Source of the DNA: Tridacna crocea
Taxonomy: Eukaryota; Mollusca; Bivalvia; Cardiida; Cardiidae
Length of the DNA stretch: 64,000 nt
NCBI GenBank assembly: GCA_943736015.1
Contig: OX031060.1
Location: forward strand, 5,283,501-5,347,500
Direction: 5' to 3'
A program made the position numbers and the translations under genes. The notes beneath the pieces were generated by a model. The model did no database searches, was not told the origin of the DNA, and saw only the letters and a program-made list of their open reading frames with translations. This document shows positions 10,233 to 22,040 of this stretch, piece after piece; within the stretch, counting starts at the first letter, position 1; the number at the start of each line of letters is the position of its first letter.

Positions 10233-12503
10233 AATCTAGTGGAATTGTTGAGGTCTGAAGTCAAACTTTGACGAACTTTCCCTTTTAATCAATGATCACA
10301 AACCAGTTGCTGTTTGTCTGCAAGAAACCTTCCTCAAACAGGAGGATGATATCACTATCAAATATCATTCTATTTACAACAAGATCTTTAGCGAAGGCGA
10401 AAAAGCCAGAGGTGGTCTTTTTATTATTGTTAACAACAACATTCCTCACAAAGTTATCTCTTTAAATACAAACTTGCAAGCTGTTGCCGTCAGGTTATCT
10501 TTACACAGTGCTGTTACACTGTGTTCTTCATATCTCCCTCCAAGCACACCTATCAATGAGACCAATCTGAATGATCTCATTTCCCAATTGCCATCCCCCT
10601 ATATTCTTGCTGGGGACTTTAATGGTCACAATGTTATGTGGGGTTGCAATGACACCAACCAGAGAACAACTCTTTGTCTTTCATGAATGATAACAAGTCC
10701 AAAACCTACTTGCATCCAGCAACTGGAACTTACTCTTCCATTGATTTAACATTATGCAGGCCAGTCTTACTTCCCAATTTTACTTGGAAAGTGACTGAGG
10801 ATTTGTGTGGAAGTGATCACTTCCCCATTATCTTTTCTTCTTCACAACCATCCAGCAGTGTACGTCCGCAGAAATAGAAGCTTTCCAAAGCCAATCGGAA
10901 TAAATTTGAAACCCTATGTGAACAGACCATTACACATGATAAATTTGTAGGTTGCGATGATCCTGCAAAACTTTTCACTTTGCTGTTAATTGATGCAGCT
11001 AAACAGTCCTTCCCTCAGACCTCGACAAACCCAAAATGTCCTGACAAGCCTTGGTACAATGATGATTGTAAACAGGCTGTCAAAGACAGAAAACAGGCCC
11101 TTAGAAAGTTTAACCTCAGGCCTACCAAAGAAAATCTCAACTTATTCCGTATTTCCAGGGCAAAAGCCCGTCATACCATTAGAGAAAGTAAGCGCAAGGC
11201 TTGGAGACAGTATGTCTCTAAATTGAATAGTAGAACTACTCCTAAAAAAACCTGGGACATGATCAGAAAGATCACTGGCAAAGGCCAGTCCCCTCTTAGT
11301 CACCTTGAAGTTAACTATACTTCGTTGGAATTCCCCAGGATATAGCTGATGCTCTTGCTGACACCTTTTGCAAAAAGTCTTCCTCTGCAAACTATTCAGA
11401 AAAGTTTCAGAGGAATAAAGCTAGAGAAGAAAAGAAAAAGCTTTAATTTCAATTTTTCAAATTCAGAGCATTATAATAAACTCTTCACCGTTAAAGAATT
11501 AAAATCTGCTTTGAATAAAGCTCACAATTCTTCTCCTGGCCCAGACAAAGTTCATTACCAGTTTTTAAAACACTTACATTTTACTTCCCTTTCAGTTTTA
11601 CTTGATATTTTTAATGATATCTGGCAGTCAGGTGATTTTCCTGCATCCTGGCGGGAGGCACTTGTCATTCCTATCCCAAAAACTGGCAAAGATGCTAGTG
11701 ACCCGGCTAACTATCGGCCAATAGCCCTTACTAGTTGTCTCTGCAAGACCCTAGAACGTATGGTCAACGACAGGCTTGTCTGGTTTTTAGAGAAAAACAA
11801 CCTTATCGTTGATGTACAGAGTGGATTTCGTCGCCAGCGTGGTACCATAGATCATCTTGTCCGCTTTGAAACCTTTGTCAGAGAAGCCTTTATTAATAGA
11901 CAGCATGTAGTATCTGTCTTTTTCGACCTTGAAAGCGCTTATGATACAACTTGGAAATACGGAATTCTGAAAGACTTGCATGACTTTGGTCTTCGAGGCC
12001 GTCTTCCTCTTTTTATTTCACCTCTTTTTATTTCAGCCTTCTTGGATGGACGTCTTTTCTGCGTCCGAGTTGGTAATACTGTCTCGGGAGCCGGTGAACA
12101 GGAGATGGGTGTACCCCAAGGATGTATTCTCTCTGTTACACTTTTCAGTGTAAAAATAAACAGTGTAGTTAAAGCTATCTGTCCTGGTGTAGACTGTTCC
12201 CTCTATGTTGATGACTTCGTTATATGCTTCAGATCTCGAAATATGAATATTATTGAGAGACAACTTCAGCAATGTCTCAACAAATTGCAAACATGGTCTG
12301 ATGAAAATGGCTTCAAATTTTCAAAGTCCAAAACTAAGTGCATGCACCTCTGTAATCTACGAGGTGTTCATCCAGATCCTGAACTTTATCTGGACAAAAC
12401 TAAAATTGAAGTCGTTTCTGAGTTTAAATTTTTTGGAGTCATCTTTGACAGAAAGCTTTCCTTCCTTCCTCACATCACTGCACTTAAAGATGCCTGTCTA
12501 CAG
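10233..12503 (+). pseudogene. LINE ORF2: endonuclease and reverse transcriptase, frameshifted and 3' truncated
   Basis: Endonuclease motifs in order: VAVCLQET, LAGDFNGHN, SSIDL and GSDHFPI, with a frameshift near 10677 between the second and third. A spacer with WYNDDC and WRQYVSKLNS follows. Frame changes occur near 11335 and 11440. RT motifs: NSSPGPDKV, PIPKTGKD with NYRPIALTSC, FFDLESAYDTTW (motif A), MGVPQGCILSV (motif B), YVDDF (motif C catalytic box) and FFGVIFDRKLSF. The protein would nick the target and copy the RNA; this copy cannot. Translation diverges after DACLQ, marking the break. Confidence 0.9.
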
Positions 12504-12639
12504 CCGGTGAGCAGAAACGCTGTTAAATTTCAAAAAGAAAAATAGAATGCTAGAGAAATCTGTCCTTTGTGTACACAAGGATAAATTACCGACATATATC
12601 GTGTAAATGAAAAAAGAAACACGGGGGTTTGTGTGAAAA

Positions 12640-12826
12640 ACAAGACGTAGACGTAGATCTCATCAAGGGGGAGTGCAGTGCACAGGAATCATAACTCTTG
12701 CTCGCTTAATTTTTGAGTTATTGCCCTTTGTCGTTTTTCATACTTGAATTTTTTCTTGTGCATACCCTAGCTTTACAACTTGGGGTAAGACGGGCGTATC
12801 TTGCGACAATTTGCCGCTCTTGTTCT
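12640..12826 (+). mobile_element. Fragment of the TATACGCCC-type Helentron-like element
   Basis: One internal unit (GTGCAGTGCACAGGAATCAT then GAGTTATTGCCCTTTGTC) matches the units at 24.9-25.7 kb, and GACGGGCGTATCTTGCGAC plus GCCGCTCTTGTT is its 3' end. It lies about 140 bp beyond the truncated LINE. Confidence 0.6.
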
Positions 12827-13397
12827 ACCTTACAGTCTGAGGGAAGCATGTGAAGAAGAAACATGTGGTTATGTATTGAATTGATTTCATTCGAAATACA
12901 TATCTTTTTACTTCCTGAAAAAAAAAGTGATTGGATTTTCAAAATTTATAACTACTATGTAACTTAGCAATGCATGAATACAAGCCGTTCTATTTGCATG
13001 GAAAATCTTGGATAAGAGCTGCAAAAATATAATTAAAGTAATTACAGTGATTATTATAAATTCTCTAAGAAGCCAGACTTTTTGTTTTCATAATAGCAGA
13101 ATATATGGTTTTTTTTTCCACTAAGACATCGGGAGAAAAGCAGTCAGACTATTGCACTTGGTATCCTGGTTTAGATTTAAATGCCTGCTAAAATGATGAT
13201 TTCATCAGGTCTTGGTTGTATTGAAATGAAAGTAGCCGACTTTTAGATTTAGAAGTAGTTTAAAAAAGTAGGCATAGTAGCAATGTACTAATTCCTCATA
13301 TAAATAGCAACTTTGCTCTTTTGATGTGAGATGGATTATGTCTAACTTTGGCAATAAGCAGAACTTTTTAGCATGTAGAGAAATTCTTTTGATGGTT
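12827..13397. other. No feature seen
   Basis: Between the Helentron-like fragment and the next MITE. Includes a run of A (12919) and no exon signal. Confidence 0.4.
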
Positions 13398-13585
13398 TTA
13401 TTTACCAAATGACAAAATTTTAAATTTGTCAATTTGACTCGGAAACGGATGTTTATTTTCCAAAGGATTGAAAATGTTGTGGGAAAGGAAGAAAATGCTA
13501 ATTACCATTATTTTCTCATTTTTCTGCATGCTTTGAAATTCCTTCTCGGGGTTGTTAAATCTAAGGATAGTTTTGTAAGGGGTTA
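13398..13585 (+). mobile_element. TTAA-A MITE, decayed
   Basis: TTTACCAAATGACAAAATTT at left; core GGAAAGGAAGAAAATGC with ATTACCATT; TTAA at 13582. Confidence 0.6.
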
Positions 13586-13672
13586 AAATCCATAAACAGG
13601 TTTTGTGGTTAAAAGATCAGAAAGCAAACTGACCAGTTTGAAAAGAATCTATGCTAGATCTAAGAGCTTACC

Positions 13673-13901
13673 TTAACCCTTTACCAAACAATCTCTGGTT
13701 TTTACGGCCCTGAGAGAGAAGTCTTTTGAAAACATTATGGGAAAAGGAGGAAATGCTGGTAACCAGCATTTTCTCCTTTTCCCACAATGTTTTCTTCCCT
13801 GCTGGAAACAAATTTTGCTTTTTGAGTAACATAAATTTTGTCATCTGCAAGTGCTTTCAATTTTGACTAGTCTAAAATTTTGTCGTTTAGTATAGAGTTA
13901 A
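13673..13901 (-). mobile_element. TTAA-A MITE, full length
   Basis: Core left arm ATTATGGGAAAAGGAGG against CCTTTTCCCACAATG: two unpaired changes. Ends TTAACCCTTTACC and TATAGAGTTAA. Confidence 0.8.
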
Positions 13902-14724
13902 TTCAGCCAGTTTTTCATCATTTGGATGCAGAATATAATTATGTATCTTTAAGAGAAAATGTAAGGAAAGAGTATAAAAAATTATAAGGAAAGCATGACT
14001 TTAAAATAATATTCAGGCTCTAGTAGTAGATTATTGTAAAAATATTGTATGCTAAAGCGTCTGTTGTATGTGTAACATCTGTCACTATAAGTAAATGTCT
14101 GTTTCTTTGAATGTTTGTCATAACAAGAACCAGTGCTAGTTTGATAGGTTTTCTTTCAAGTGGGATGGAAATATCTAAGTTTTTGTTAAATTTATCTTAT
14201 TATCAAACATCCCATGTTTTTAAAATCTTGAGTTCAAGGGTTAGCCTGGTAAAATGTGTTGGGCGATGAAAGCCATTATTATGTTTTATTTGAAAAGGTA
14301 TTGATGTAACAAGGCTTTTGTTGCCATTTTTTGATATTTTCTTTGGGAAGGTTATTGTGTGATAGAATTGTTGTAGCCAAACAAAATGTATTATCTTAGT
14401 TTTGGTACCAATCTGACTATTTTTTCAATTTACATTTTCTGAAGTTGCTTTGTCAAAAATGGCAGCAAGGCAAATCTTGGAAAAAAAAAATCCATAGCAG
14501 TTGAAAGTTTACCATTTCACCATTTTAGAGTTGATTAATAAAAAGTTTCAAATGTTGTGTTAATGTCAACATACCGTATGGATGTTGAAGGACTATTTCA
14601 CAATGATGGTCAGTTATTTTTTATGTTTGACTCAGAAAACTTTGAAAAGGATGTTGTAATAAGTCTTGTAGTATTATTTGCAGAATCTTATGGCTAAGGT
14701 TTTGATATTGGCCACTTTCCAGTA

Positions 14725-14946
14725 TTAACTCTTTACCAAACGACAGAATTTCAGGTTTGTCCAAATTAAAAGCCTATACAGATGTCAAAATAAAAGTGAC
14801 TGAAAATTTGAAATTTGTTTTGTAAAAAACATTGTGGGAAAAGGAGAAAATGCTGGTTACCAGCATTTTCTCCTTTTCCCACAATGTTTTCTAAAGCCTT
14901 CTTTCTCAGGGGTGTAAAAAGTAGGGATTGTGTGGTAATGGGTTAA
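14725..14946 (+). mobile_element. TTAA-A MITE, full length, perfect core
   Basis: Core 14823-14892 pairs without mismatch. Small deletion in the left arm (TTTTGTAAAAAACATTG). Confidence 0.85.
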
Positions 14947-15214
14947 AAATTCTTTTTTGGGGGACATTATGGTCTGTGGAGCAGTCTCAGTCTGATGCTC
15001 ATCCCGTGTTATCAACACCATAAAGATACTGGTAATACCCTACAATTTCTTTTGTCCACAAAATGAAAATGGCAGACACTGTATGTGCCAAAGCATCGTT
15101 AACAAATTATTGCCTAAGATCTAAATAAACTGTTTTAAGGCATGAACTGAAAAAAGAAAACATGAATACATGTTTTATGGTTGTTGACATAGGCTAGGTT
15201 TATGCAGTCAATTG

Positions 15215-15383
15215 TAATACATGTATGTCAATTGTTGCTATGCTTACAGTTCTTGCCATGGAATCTTTGATACTTTTGAGAAAAGTAGTCAGTGGATTGA
15301 AAGAAATGTTGTCAGTACTGATGTGAAAAAAGCCAGGAAACACATGGATAGGTGCACTAATTGCCATGATATGACCTATGCTG
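15215..15383 (+). mobile_element. SINE body fragment
   Basis: AAAGTAGTCAGTGGATTGAA, GTCAGTACTGATGTG and AGCCAGGAAACACATGGATA match the bodies of the SINEs at 50661 and 57199. It ends where a TTAA-A MITE begins. Confidence 0.55.
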
Positions 15384-15612
15384 TTAACTCTTTACCACAT
15401 GACAAACTTTTAGACTGGTTCAAATTGAAAGCATTTGCAGACGACAAAATAAAGGTGACTGAAAAATTGAAATTTGTTCTGGGAAGGGTAGAAAACACTG
15501 TGCGAAAAGCAGAAAATGCTGGTTACCTGCATTTTCACCTTTTCCTACAGTGTTTTCAAAAGGCTTCTTTCTCAGGGGCATCAAAAGTAGGGATTGTGTG
15601 GTAATGGGTTAA
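15384..15612 (+). mobile_element. TTAA-A MITE, full length
   Basis: ACTGTGCG / CTACAGTG variant core; right end GTGTGGTAATGGGTTAA. Follows directly on a SINE fragment. Confidence 0.8.
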
Positions 15613-16103
15613 AGCAGTATTAAACTCTGTACAAACAAACAAGTTGTTGCAATGGTTACATGTTGTTTTGCTGTGATCAGATAATTATGTGACGAGGCAA
15701 TTGTTGCTTTCTCTTCACATCATGTTGTTGTAGATGTTTTTCCGACAAGGCAGTTGTTGCTCTACACATACTTACAAGGTCTTGCCGTGTAAAGCTTAAA
15801 ACGTGTAATAAGGCAGTTGATGTTGCTGTATGATATTGTTCTCGAACAAGATGCTGTGTGATATGGTTGTTGTTGCAATACTTATATACCTCGTTGTTTT
15901 CCTTTTATTATGTGAATGTGTAGTGCTTGTAATGCTTGCCCATGTCTTGCATTGGATCGGATTTTATGTGATGCCTTGCAGTGGAAAGATGTTTTGGTTA
16001 TTCCAGTTCTATTCATGTTTACTTGTTACCATGGAAAAGCTATAAGGTGATTTGGTTGTTGTTCAGACTATCATGTTGTTGAAAGGTACCCAAGTACATG
16101 ATG

Positions 16104-17064
16104 CAGGGTTCGAAATTCCCACATATTTACTTGCAAAATGCAAACCAGAATTGGAAAATGCGAGTTGAAATTTCAAGCCCTTGCAAAAAAATGCCAGTGC
16201 AAATTATGGAAGAACAGTTACCAAATGTACTAAATTTCATAATGTGAATACAAAAAAAGGGTAATTCTTTTCGTTCTGGATAAACATCGGTCATATCGCA
16301 CTGAGGATACCCTTCGACAGCTGTTGATAATTTTACATGTCGCCATTGAAGCCTCCAAATTGTCGTTCGTTATCCGAGTTTCGTGACAATACAAAATCCC
16401 ACCTTGACCTTGCAAATTCACATGTCCATATCAATCTTAATGCATTCTTTCAAAATCGTGCCTTGCAAAACATGATGATGACATTTCAAAGCAAGACAGA
16501 TAGATCAGACATTGAAATTTAGGATTTATATCTGCACTCACAGCCGATACCGAGGTTTTGCGTTTTTTATACTGAAAAAACGTTAGGCGAATTCAATCTC
16601 TGATTTGAAACAAAAACATTTGTCAATCTTTCATGAAAAGATAAATTGTGATGCATAAATAGCAACAAGAAGCAAGTCGGACGTGGTGGACTGGCTAAAC
16701 CAGTTACTGGACACTTAGATACTCGGATGTGACATGTCCGTATTTCATTTACAAAATCATCTACCAATGTAAGTTTCATAGATATTTAACTTGGCATTAG
16801 AACAGAAATTCAACTGGAATTGGAATGATTGTTAAATGAGGGTTTTAATGTCAATTAACTTTCCTTTTGTTTGGTTGTTGTCTCGGTTGACAGGTTAAGT
16901 AATAGAATAGAATTGAACAGTTTGTACCTGCCATTCGTTCTTTACAACTGGTAGGCAAGCTGAGCTTCAAAAAAAATGCGAGTCCAGTTTTAATTTTGCA
17001 AGTTGAAATAAAAGCTACTTGCTAAAATTTGCAAGTGGATAAAAAAAATGAAATTCGAACCCTG
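16104..17064. mobile_element. Non-autonomous TIR element, 961 bp (CAGGGTTCGAA ends)
   Basis: Ends CAGGGTTCGAAATTC and GAAATTCGAACCCTG. Subterminal parts are rich in TTGCAAG motifs in both orientations. The ends look hAT-like, but no clean 8-bp target duplication is seen (ACATGATG / ATGATAGT). It interrupts an older run of about 60-bp repeats. Inside, 16384-16532 recurs inverted at 20825-20975. Confidence 0.65.
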
Positions 17065-17360
17065 ATGATAGTTCATTTACATGTTTGAAGACTGTCTTGC
17101 TGTAGAAAAGCTGTTAAGTCAAATATGACAGATTGGTTGTTACTACATGCTTGGGTTACATATCTTGCTGTAATAAGGGATTGATATGCTACAGAGCAGT
17201 TGTTGCCATGCTTACTCATATTTTTTGTGAAAATCCGAAATGGGATGGTGGGGAAAGGGTGTTTGTTGTGCTGTTTGAACTCTGTTTTGCTGTGGAAAGG
17301 TGACTTATTTGATAGGGCTTTTGTTTTCATTTTATTATGAAAGCCTCTTTTCTAACAATG

Positions 17361-17925
17361 TTTTCAAAAACTTGATTATAGGGCCGCTAAGAAAGCCCTC
17401 TTTGTGAGGTTATGGGGTAACTGGGTTTTTGTTTTCATACTGCACAAAGGACAGGTAGGAAAATAGGAAATGTTATGGTGATATGATTCTTCATACTTTC
17501 AATGATCGAGCAAGGCAATGACGTAGGAAAGTTTAAACTTATATTAAGTGCTTCAACTCGACCATCTATTTAATTTCAAGCAAAACTGGTAACCTCATGT
17601 AAACAACTGTTGCACCAATGTACTAGTACAGAGTTGGTAAAAGCCTCTGCCATCTTACACCAGGGAATCTGGGACTGGTTCCTTGATGAGCATGATAATT
17701 TGCTCATCAGTTTAATGATTATGTTTAAGAAAAGGGTCTTCTACAAGAAGCATAAAGTTTTTGCAGAATGTTTTACTTAAAGCAGTTCAGTACTTGCACC
17801 TTTTTATTTATACCTTACCTCTTCCCATCCCATTACATGAGAATGATTGTCACTTATGAATGTAGTTTACAGATACATGTACTTTGCCTGACTCAGCTTC
17901 TTTCACAATTTATTTGACAATACCT
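17361..17925. other. No feature seen
   Basis: Unique-looking; no ORF over 60 codons or repeat family. Confidence 0.4.
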
Positions 17926-18127
17926 TATTTTACTACCCTGAAGAAGGCTTGTAAAGGCATTGTTGATAAAGGAGAAAAAGAATGCTGATGTCCAGCATTT
18001 TCTCTTTTCCTACCAAGCATTTTACCCTATCAAAAAACAAATCCATCATGTCAGTCATATTTGATTGTTGCTTGCATTTGCCTTCAATATTGGCCAGTCT
18101 AACACTTGTTCTCTGGCAAAGAGTTAA
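17926..18127 (-). mobile_element. TTAA-A MITE, decayed
   Basis: ACTACCCTGAAGAAGGC, core GCTGATGTCCAGC, right end TCTGGCAAAGAGTTAA. Confidence 0.6.
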
Positions 18128-18775
18128 TTCTTCCCGATATGGTTTAACCAGTTCAATGTCTGGGCATGCTCTACTTCCCTTTTTAACCGCCTGTTCTCTC
18201 CCCAAAATGTGTTGCATCCGACTTCGATGACTTGGAAATGAAATTTCTAACAGTATTTATGGATAGACTGCATTAATTTCATTTTTTCATATTTGCTTCA
18301 TTTTTGTTGACTAGGTATTACTTGCAACACTAGGTTACTCCCTTTTATTGCTGGCAACAGTGCTTTCTCTTCCAGACATGGAGAATCAAGGTGAATAAAG
18401 GTTCGTAGTTGATAACTGAAAAGGTGTAAGAAGGATAGAATACACTGTGATAGAAGAATAAATTGCTCATATTAAGGATTTCTTCCCTGCTTTTGTCAAA
18501 ATCTTTTCTAAAGTGATCTGATGCAATACAGGAAAGTGTGTCTGCTGTTGATCTTATCACCTCATGTATCCTTACATCATCTAGATTTACATGTATTTAG
18601 GCTTATAACTTATATCAGTGCTCTCATTTTATATATGTATATATGTACATGTACACAGTATGCTTTTCATTTTTTCCATATTAATATGCTCTTAATTCTA
18701 TGCCTGATCATTTTTATATCCCCAACAAATGGGGGGGGGGGCGCTATACTGTACTTTGATCATGTGTACATGTTG
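18128..18775. other. Mostly no feature; possible decayed MITE
   Basis: 18415-18510 has AGAATACACTGTGATAG and AAATTGCTCATATTAAGG, which may be a very old TTAA-C core. A G10 run is at 18731. Confidence 0.3.
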
Positions 18776-18852
18776 ATGGGTAATTGCAAGACTGTTGTAA
18801 GTGCATATACATTGTATATGCACTTACAATAGTCTTGCATTTACTTATAGAT
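18776..18852. mobile_element. Short snapback hairpin element, copy 2
   Basis: Arms meet at GCATATACATTGTATATGC; the outer part TTGCAAGACTGTTGTAAGTG resembles the 5127 copy base for base at many positions, and both end with TATAGAT. It is a member of the same family with matched arm changes. Confidence 0.6.
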
Positions 18853-19009
18853 GTGATATTTTTTTATGATAAGTAGAGTTATGGCTCTTTGTTTTTTTTC
18901 AATGGCAGCCAGTGGTGGTATTAATGAATCTTGCCGTTATCCACTGTTATAGCTGAGCCTAGTGTCAGCATGTGCCTTTGTGATTAAAACCTATAGACTT
19001 GCGGTGCTT

Positions 19010-19760
19010 TTAGCTAGCCTTGTCTAAGTCTAGGAGGAGCTATTACACTACCATTAGTGGCGGCCTTAATATTAGTATGTACATTGGCATTAGAATCTAT
19101 ATTTACATTTTTATTGGATTACATTTTCTAAACAATATGATGACTTTGGTTCAAATTATGTATGATAATATATGCAGGTTTAAAGTTTCTTTCACAAACA
19201 CCCCTTCCAGCATCTATGATCTTAAGCTCAAACATGCAGGTAGATATATTACATCAAACTTTCATGTTTAAATTTTTTCAAGGGCTCAAATTTTGAAAAC
19301 CATATTATGGATTTTGTGTCATACAGTATTTGGTATGATATTAGATATAGATCCAAAGGACCTTTCATAAATTTTACCTTTGCCCAAAGCCCATGAATTT
19401 AAGGTTAAGATTTTAGACTTAGATATTTTTTTATCTAAGTTTAATGCTTAAGTTTTTAAAGCGCTCAAATTTTCCAAACTTTACAGATTTGGTTCATATT
19501 TGGCTTGCTGACAGATACAGGTCAAGAGTTTCGTAGTGAAATACCATAGGCATACCTGTGCCCATGATCTTTAGATCAAGGTCAAAGATTTTGAAACTTT
19601 ATATTAAAGTTATTCTAGAGTTTCTATTTTCCAGACTGAAACGTTGGTTTGGTTCATATACAGATATTGTGACACTCTGTTGTGATGGATATTGGTCCAG
19701 TTTCACTTAACTTTCTCCCTGACCACCAGGTCAAGGTGGAGCTACTGCTCTAACCCGTGG
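19010..19760 (+). repeat. Old tandem-repeat element, units of 155-180 bp
   Basis: Three decayed units share CTCAAATTTTCCAAAC and TTTGGTTCATAT (near 19282, 19461 and 19617), with AAGGTCAAAGATTTTGAAAC between them. Size and layout resemble the internal units of the pearl-like elements, but no terminal hairpin is recognisable. Confidence 0.4.
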
Positions 19761-19989
19761 GACAGATTTGATGTTTGGTTTTCTGTTCTCGGCTTGGAAC
19801 CTGTCACTGTTTCAAGACACACCCACTCATAACTTTTCAAGGCAGACTTTGCTGTCTGATGACGGTTCTTGCTGAAATAAATTATATGAATGCTTTGTCA
19901 GCTCTTTTCCTCTGTAGCCCCCACTTAGCCAACATTGTAAAGGAGTTACCAGTAAGATATATACTACATGTTCTTCACATAATGAATTA

Positions 19990-20125
19990 CTGTTCTTTTT
20001 AAATCAAATAATATCTTTGGTTTGTGTGTTTTCTTCCATTTGATGTCTTTGTCTGGCTTGGATTAAATGCTATCTTTGGTTTATGTGCTTTCCTCCACTT
20101 GATCTCTTGGCTTGGTTTAAATTTT
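19990..20125 (+). repeat. Local duplication, unit about 58 bp
   Basis: ATATCTTTGGTTTGTGTG...GGCTTGGATTAAAT followed by CTATCTTTGGTTTATGTG...GGCTTGGTTTAAAT. A weaker third unit may start near 20212. Confidence 0.55.
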
Positions 20126-20569
20126 ACAGGAGTCATTCATTTACTGCCTAAATTCATTGTGTCCCTTTTCAATTAATTGCTATAGAGTTCTTGTTTTTTC
20201 ATGTATTACAAGCTATCTTTGATTTGACTGCTCTTGTGCTCTTAAATTTCTTTTGTGATTCTTCTTTGATTTGGATAAAGTTTTACTGGTTAATTTAGTA
20301 AAAATGGCAGCTTGTTGTTACCTTTGACAGGCATATCTTGTTCATCTCTGTTTCATTTGACCAGTTAACTTTCTGGTTGCCATGCTATTTTATGTGCAAC
20401 TGATTTGTTCTGTTAGATATTTCATGAAATTCTCTTTGTGTTTTAAAGATATATAAATTTCACATAAATCTGAACTTACCAGGTAATCCATTTTTTCCCT
20501 GTCAAGGTCTTAATGTTTTGAAAACCAATATTTTTCCATTGTTGAGTGAACAAAAAGTATACATGTATT

Positions 20570-20794
20570 GAACTCTTTACCAAACAAACCCTTTATTTAA
20601 CAACCCAGAGGAAGAAGCCTTCTGAAAACTGGGGGAAAAAGAGAAAATGCTGGTAACTAGGATTTTCTCCTTTCCCACAATGTTCACTGCTCTTCTAAGA
20701 TCAAGTTTTATTTTTTGATCCACATTAATTTTGTCGTCTGCCAAAGCTTTCAATTTGGAATGTGCTATAATTTTCTTGTTCAGTAAAAAGTTAA
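20570..20794 (-). mobile_element. TTAA-A MITE, decayed
   Basis: CTCTTTACCAAACAAACC at left, core GCTGGTAACTAGG, right end CAGTAAAAAGTTAA. Confidence 0.65.
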
Positions 20795-20824
20795 GATACA
20801 TTTCAAATAATTATGTACTGTTAT

Positions 20825-20975
20825 GATATAAATCCTAAATTTCAATGTCTGATCTATCTGTCTTGCTTTGAAATGTCATCATCATGTTTTGCAAGGCACG
20901 ATTTTGAAAGAATGCATTAAGATTGATATGGACATTTGAATTTGCAAGGTCAAGGTGGGATTTTGTATTGTTTCG
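20825..20975. repeat. Inverted copy of the middle of the 16104 element
   Basis: Reads as the reverse complement of 16384-16532 with only a few differences, for example CATTTGAATTT against CATGTGAATTT. The CAGGG ends of the parent element are absent here. Confidence 0.75.
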
Positions 20976-22040
20976 TATTCATTTGTAAATACTGAAAAGA
21001 TTATAGATACATGTAGCATGTAGTATGTACGTACTTAATTAGCTTTCCTCATTGTATTCAAGATGTGTTATGTAAATATATGTATAGTAGAAACTCCAGA
21101 CTTTTTCAGATATTTCTGTTTTACTTGAGTGTTTCATTTCATCATGCAATTTTGACACATTATTCTTATGATCATCTAGGTGAGCTTTGATAGTGCAGCT
21201 GGTTTGAATCCCGAACTCAGTCACAGTTTTGTTTACAAAGTTATCTTGTTCCTTGTTGAAAATATTTGTTTGACTCGCTTAAAGTTGCCTGGTTTTGCAC
21301 AAATGGGACGCTTAACTCTTTACCAGATGACAGAATTTATGTAGACTTTTCCATTTTACAGGCATTTGCAGATTCTACATTTAATCTTTGTTCAATAAAA
21401 CTTTTTAGTAATTATCCAATCAACAGTTTAGTTCCAGTTTATGCACTAATAAAGCATTTTACACAATTTTTTTCACACTTTTTTTTTTAAATTTCTCCTC
21501 ACATTTATCAAATTATTTTTCCACTGTAATGACCAAATATTATCTAGCACATTTTGATAATGACATTTAACATGCCTGCATTTGTTTTTTTATATTTCTT
21601 TGCATCCTCTTCTCCACGGAGAAAAATGGGGGGATAAAGAAGAGCCAGGTTGTCCATCTGACCTTCTGTCCATAGACAATTTTGTGTCCTCTTCTCACCC
21701 AATCACTGGTTACTTAATCTTTTCTACCATAAGACTTAGCAGTTGTGGCTGTGAATACTGGTACTTTTTATTGCCAGTCCAGTAGACTTATTTCTCTTCG
21801 AGTGCTGTTGTCTGTATATATGGCTAGAAAATAATGAAGTCCAACCATATTATTGGAACTTACATGTACTTAGTGCCTGTGACACATCCAATCTGTAAAG
21901 CCAGAACAAGGAGAAACATAAGAATGAAAACCTTAATATACTGGTACTTACACTTAATAAATTCTACATTGCTATGAAACAGGCCTCTGTTAGTAAAGAG
22001 GGCTGCTTCTGATTGTACTTCACAATTGATGCCATTGATT
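20976..22040. other. No feature apart from the MITE end at 21312
   Basis: AT-rich; T runs at 21466-21490. ORFs here look random. Confidence 0.4.
21312..21390 (+). mobile_element. TTAA-A MITE, left part only
   Basis: TTAACTCTTTACCAGATGAC and AGGCATTTGCAGA; no hairpin core. Confidence 0.5.

Larger units (their letters stand above)
8008..12503 (+). mobile_element. Non-LTR retrotransposon (LINE, Jockey/I-like), 5' end kept, 3' end lost
   Basis: A GC-richer leader (8008-8644) is followed by ORF1 with a CCHC knuckle and ORF2 with an AP-like endonuclease and a reverse transcriptase. The order and motifs are those of the Jockey/I superfamily; the clade is not certain. Several frameshifts make it non-functional. 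It stops inside the region just after the RT palm, so any RNase H, 3' UTR and tail are missing. It begins directly after the TTAA of a MITE at 7779-8007. The sequence after about 12503 no longer reads as RT. Confidence 0.85.
14250..17360 (+). repeat. Old run of decayed repeats, period near 60 bp, interrupted
   Basis: Motifs GGCAGTTGTTGC, GCTTAC and TCTTGCTGT recur about every 60 bases at 15640-16100 and 17090-17340, with scattered copies near 14280-14360. The TTAA-A copies at 14725 and 15384 and the 961-bp element at 16104 lie within it. Confidence 0.45.

Noticed and set aside
16337-16522. 61-codon ORF that might be a gene
   Set aside because: It lies inside the CAGGG-ended element, has no recognised domain and no splice context; the repeat copy at 20825 explains its apparent conservation.
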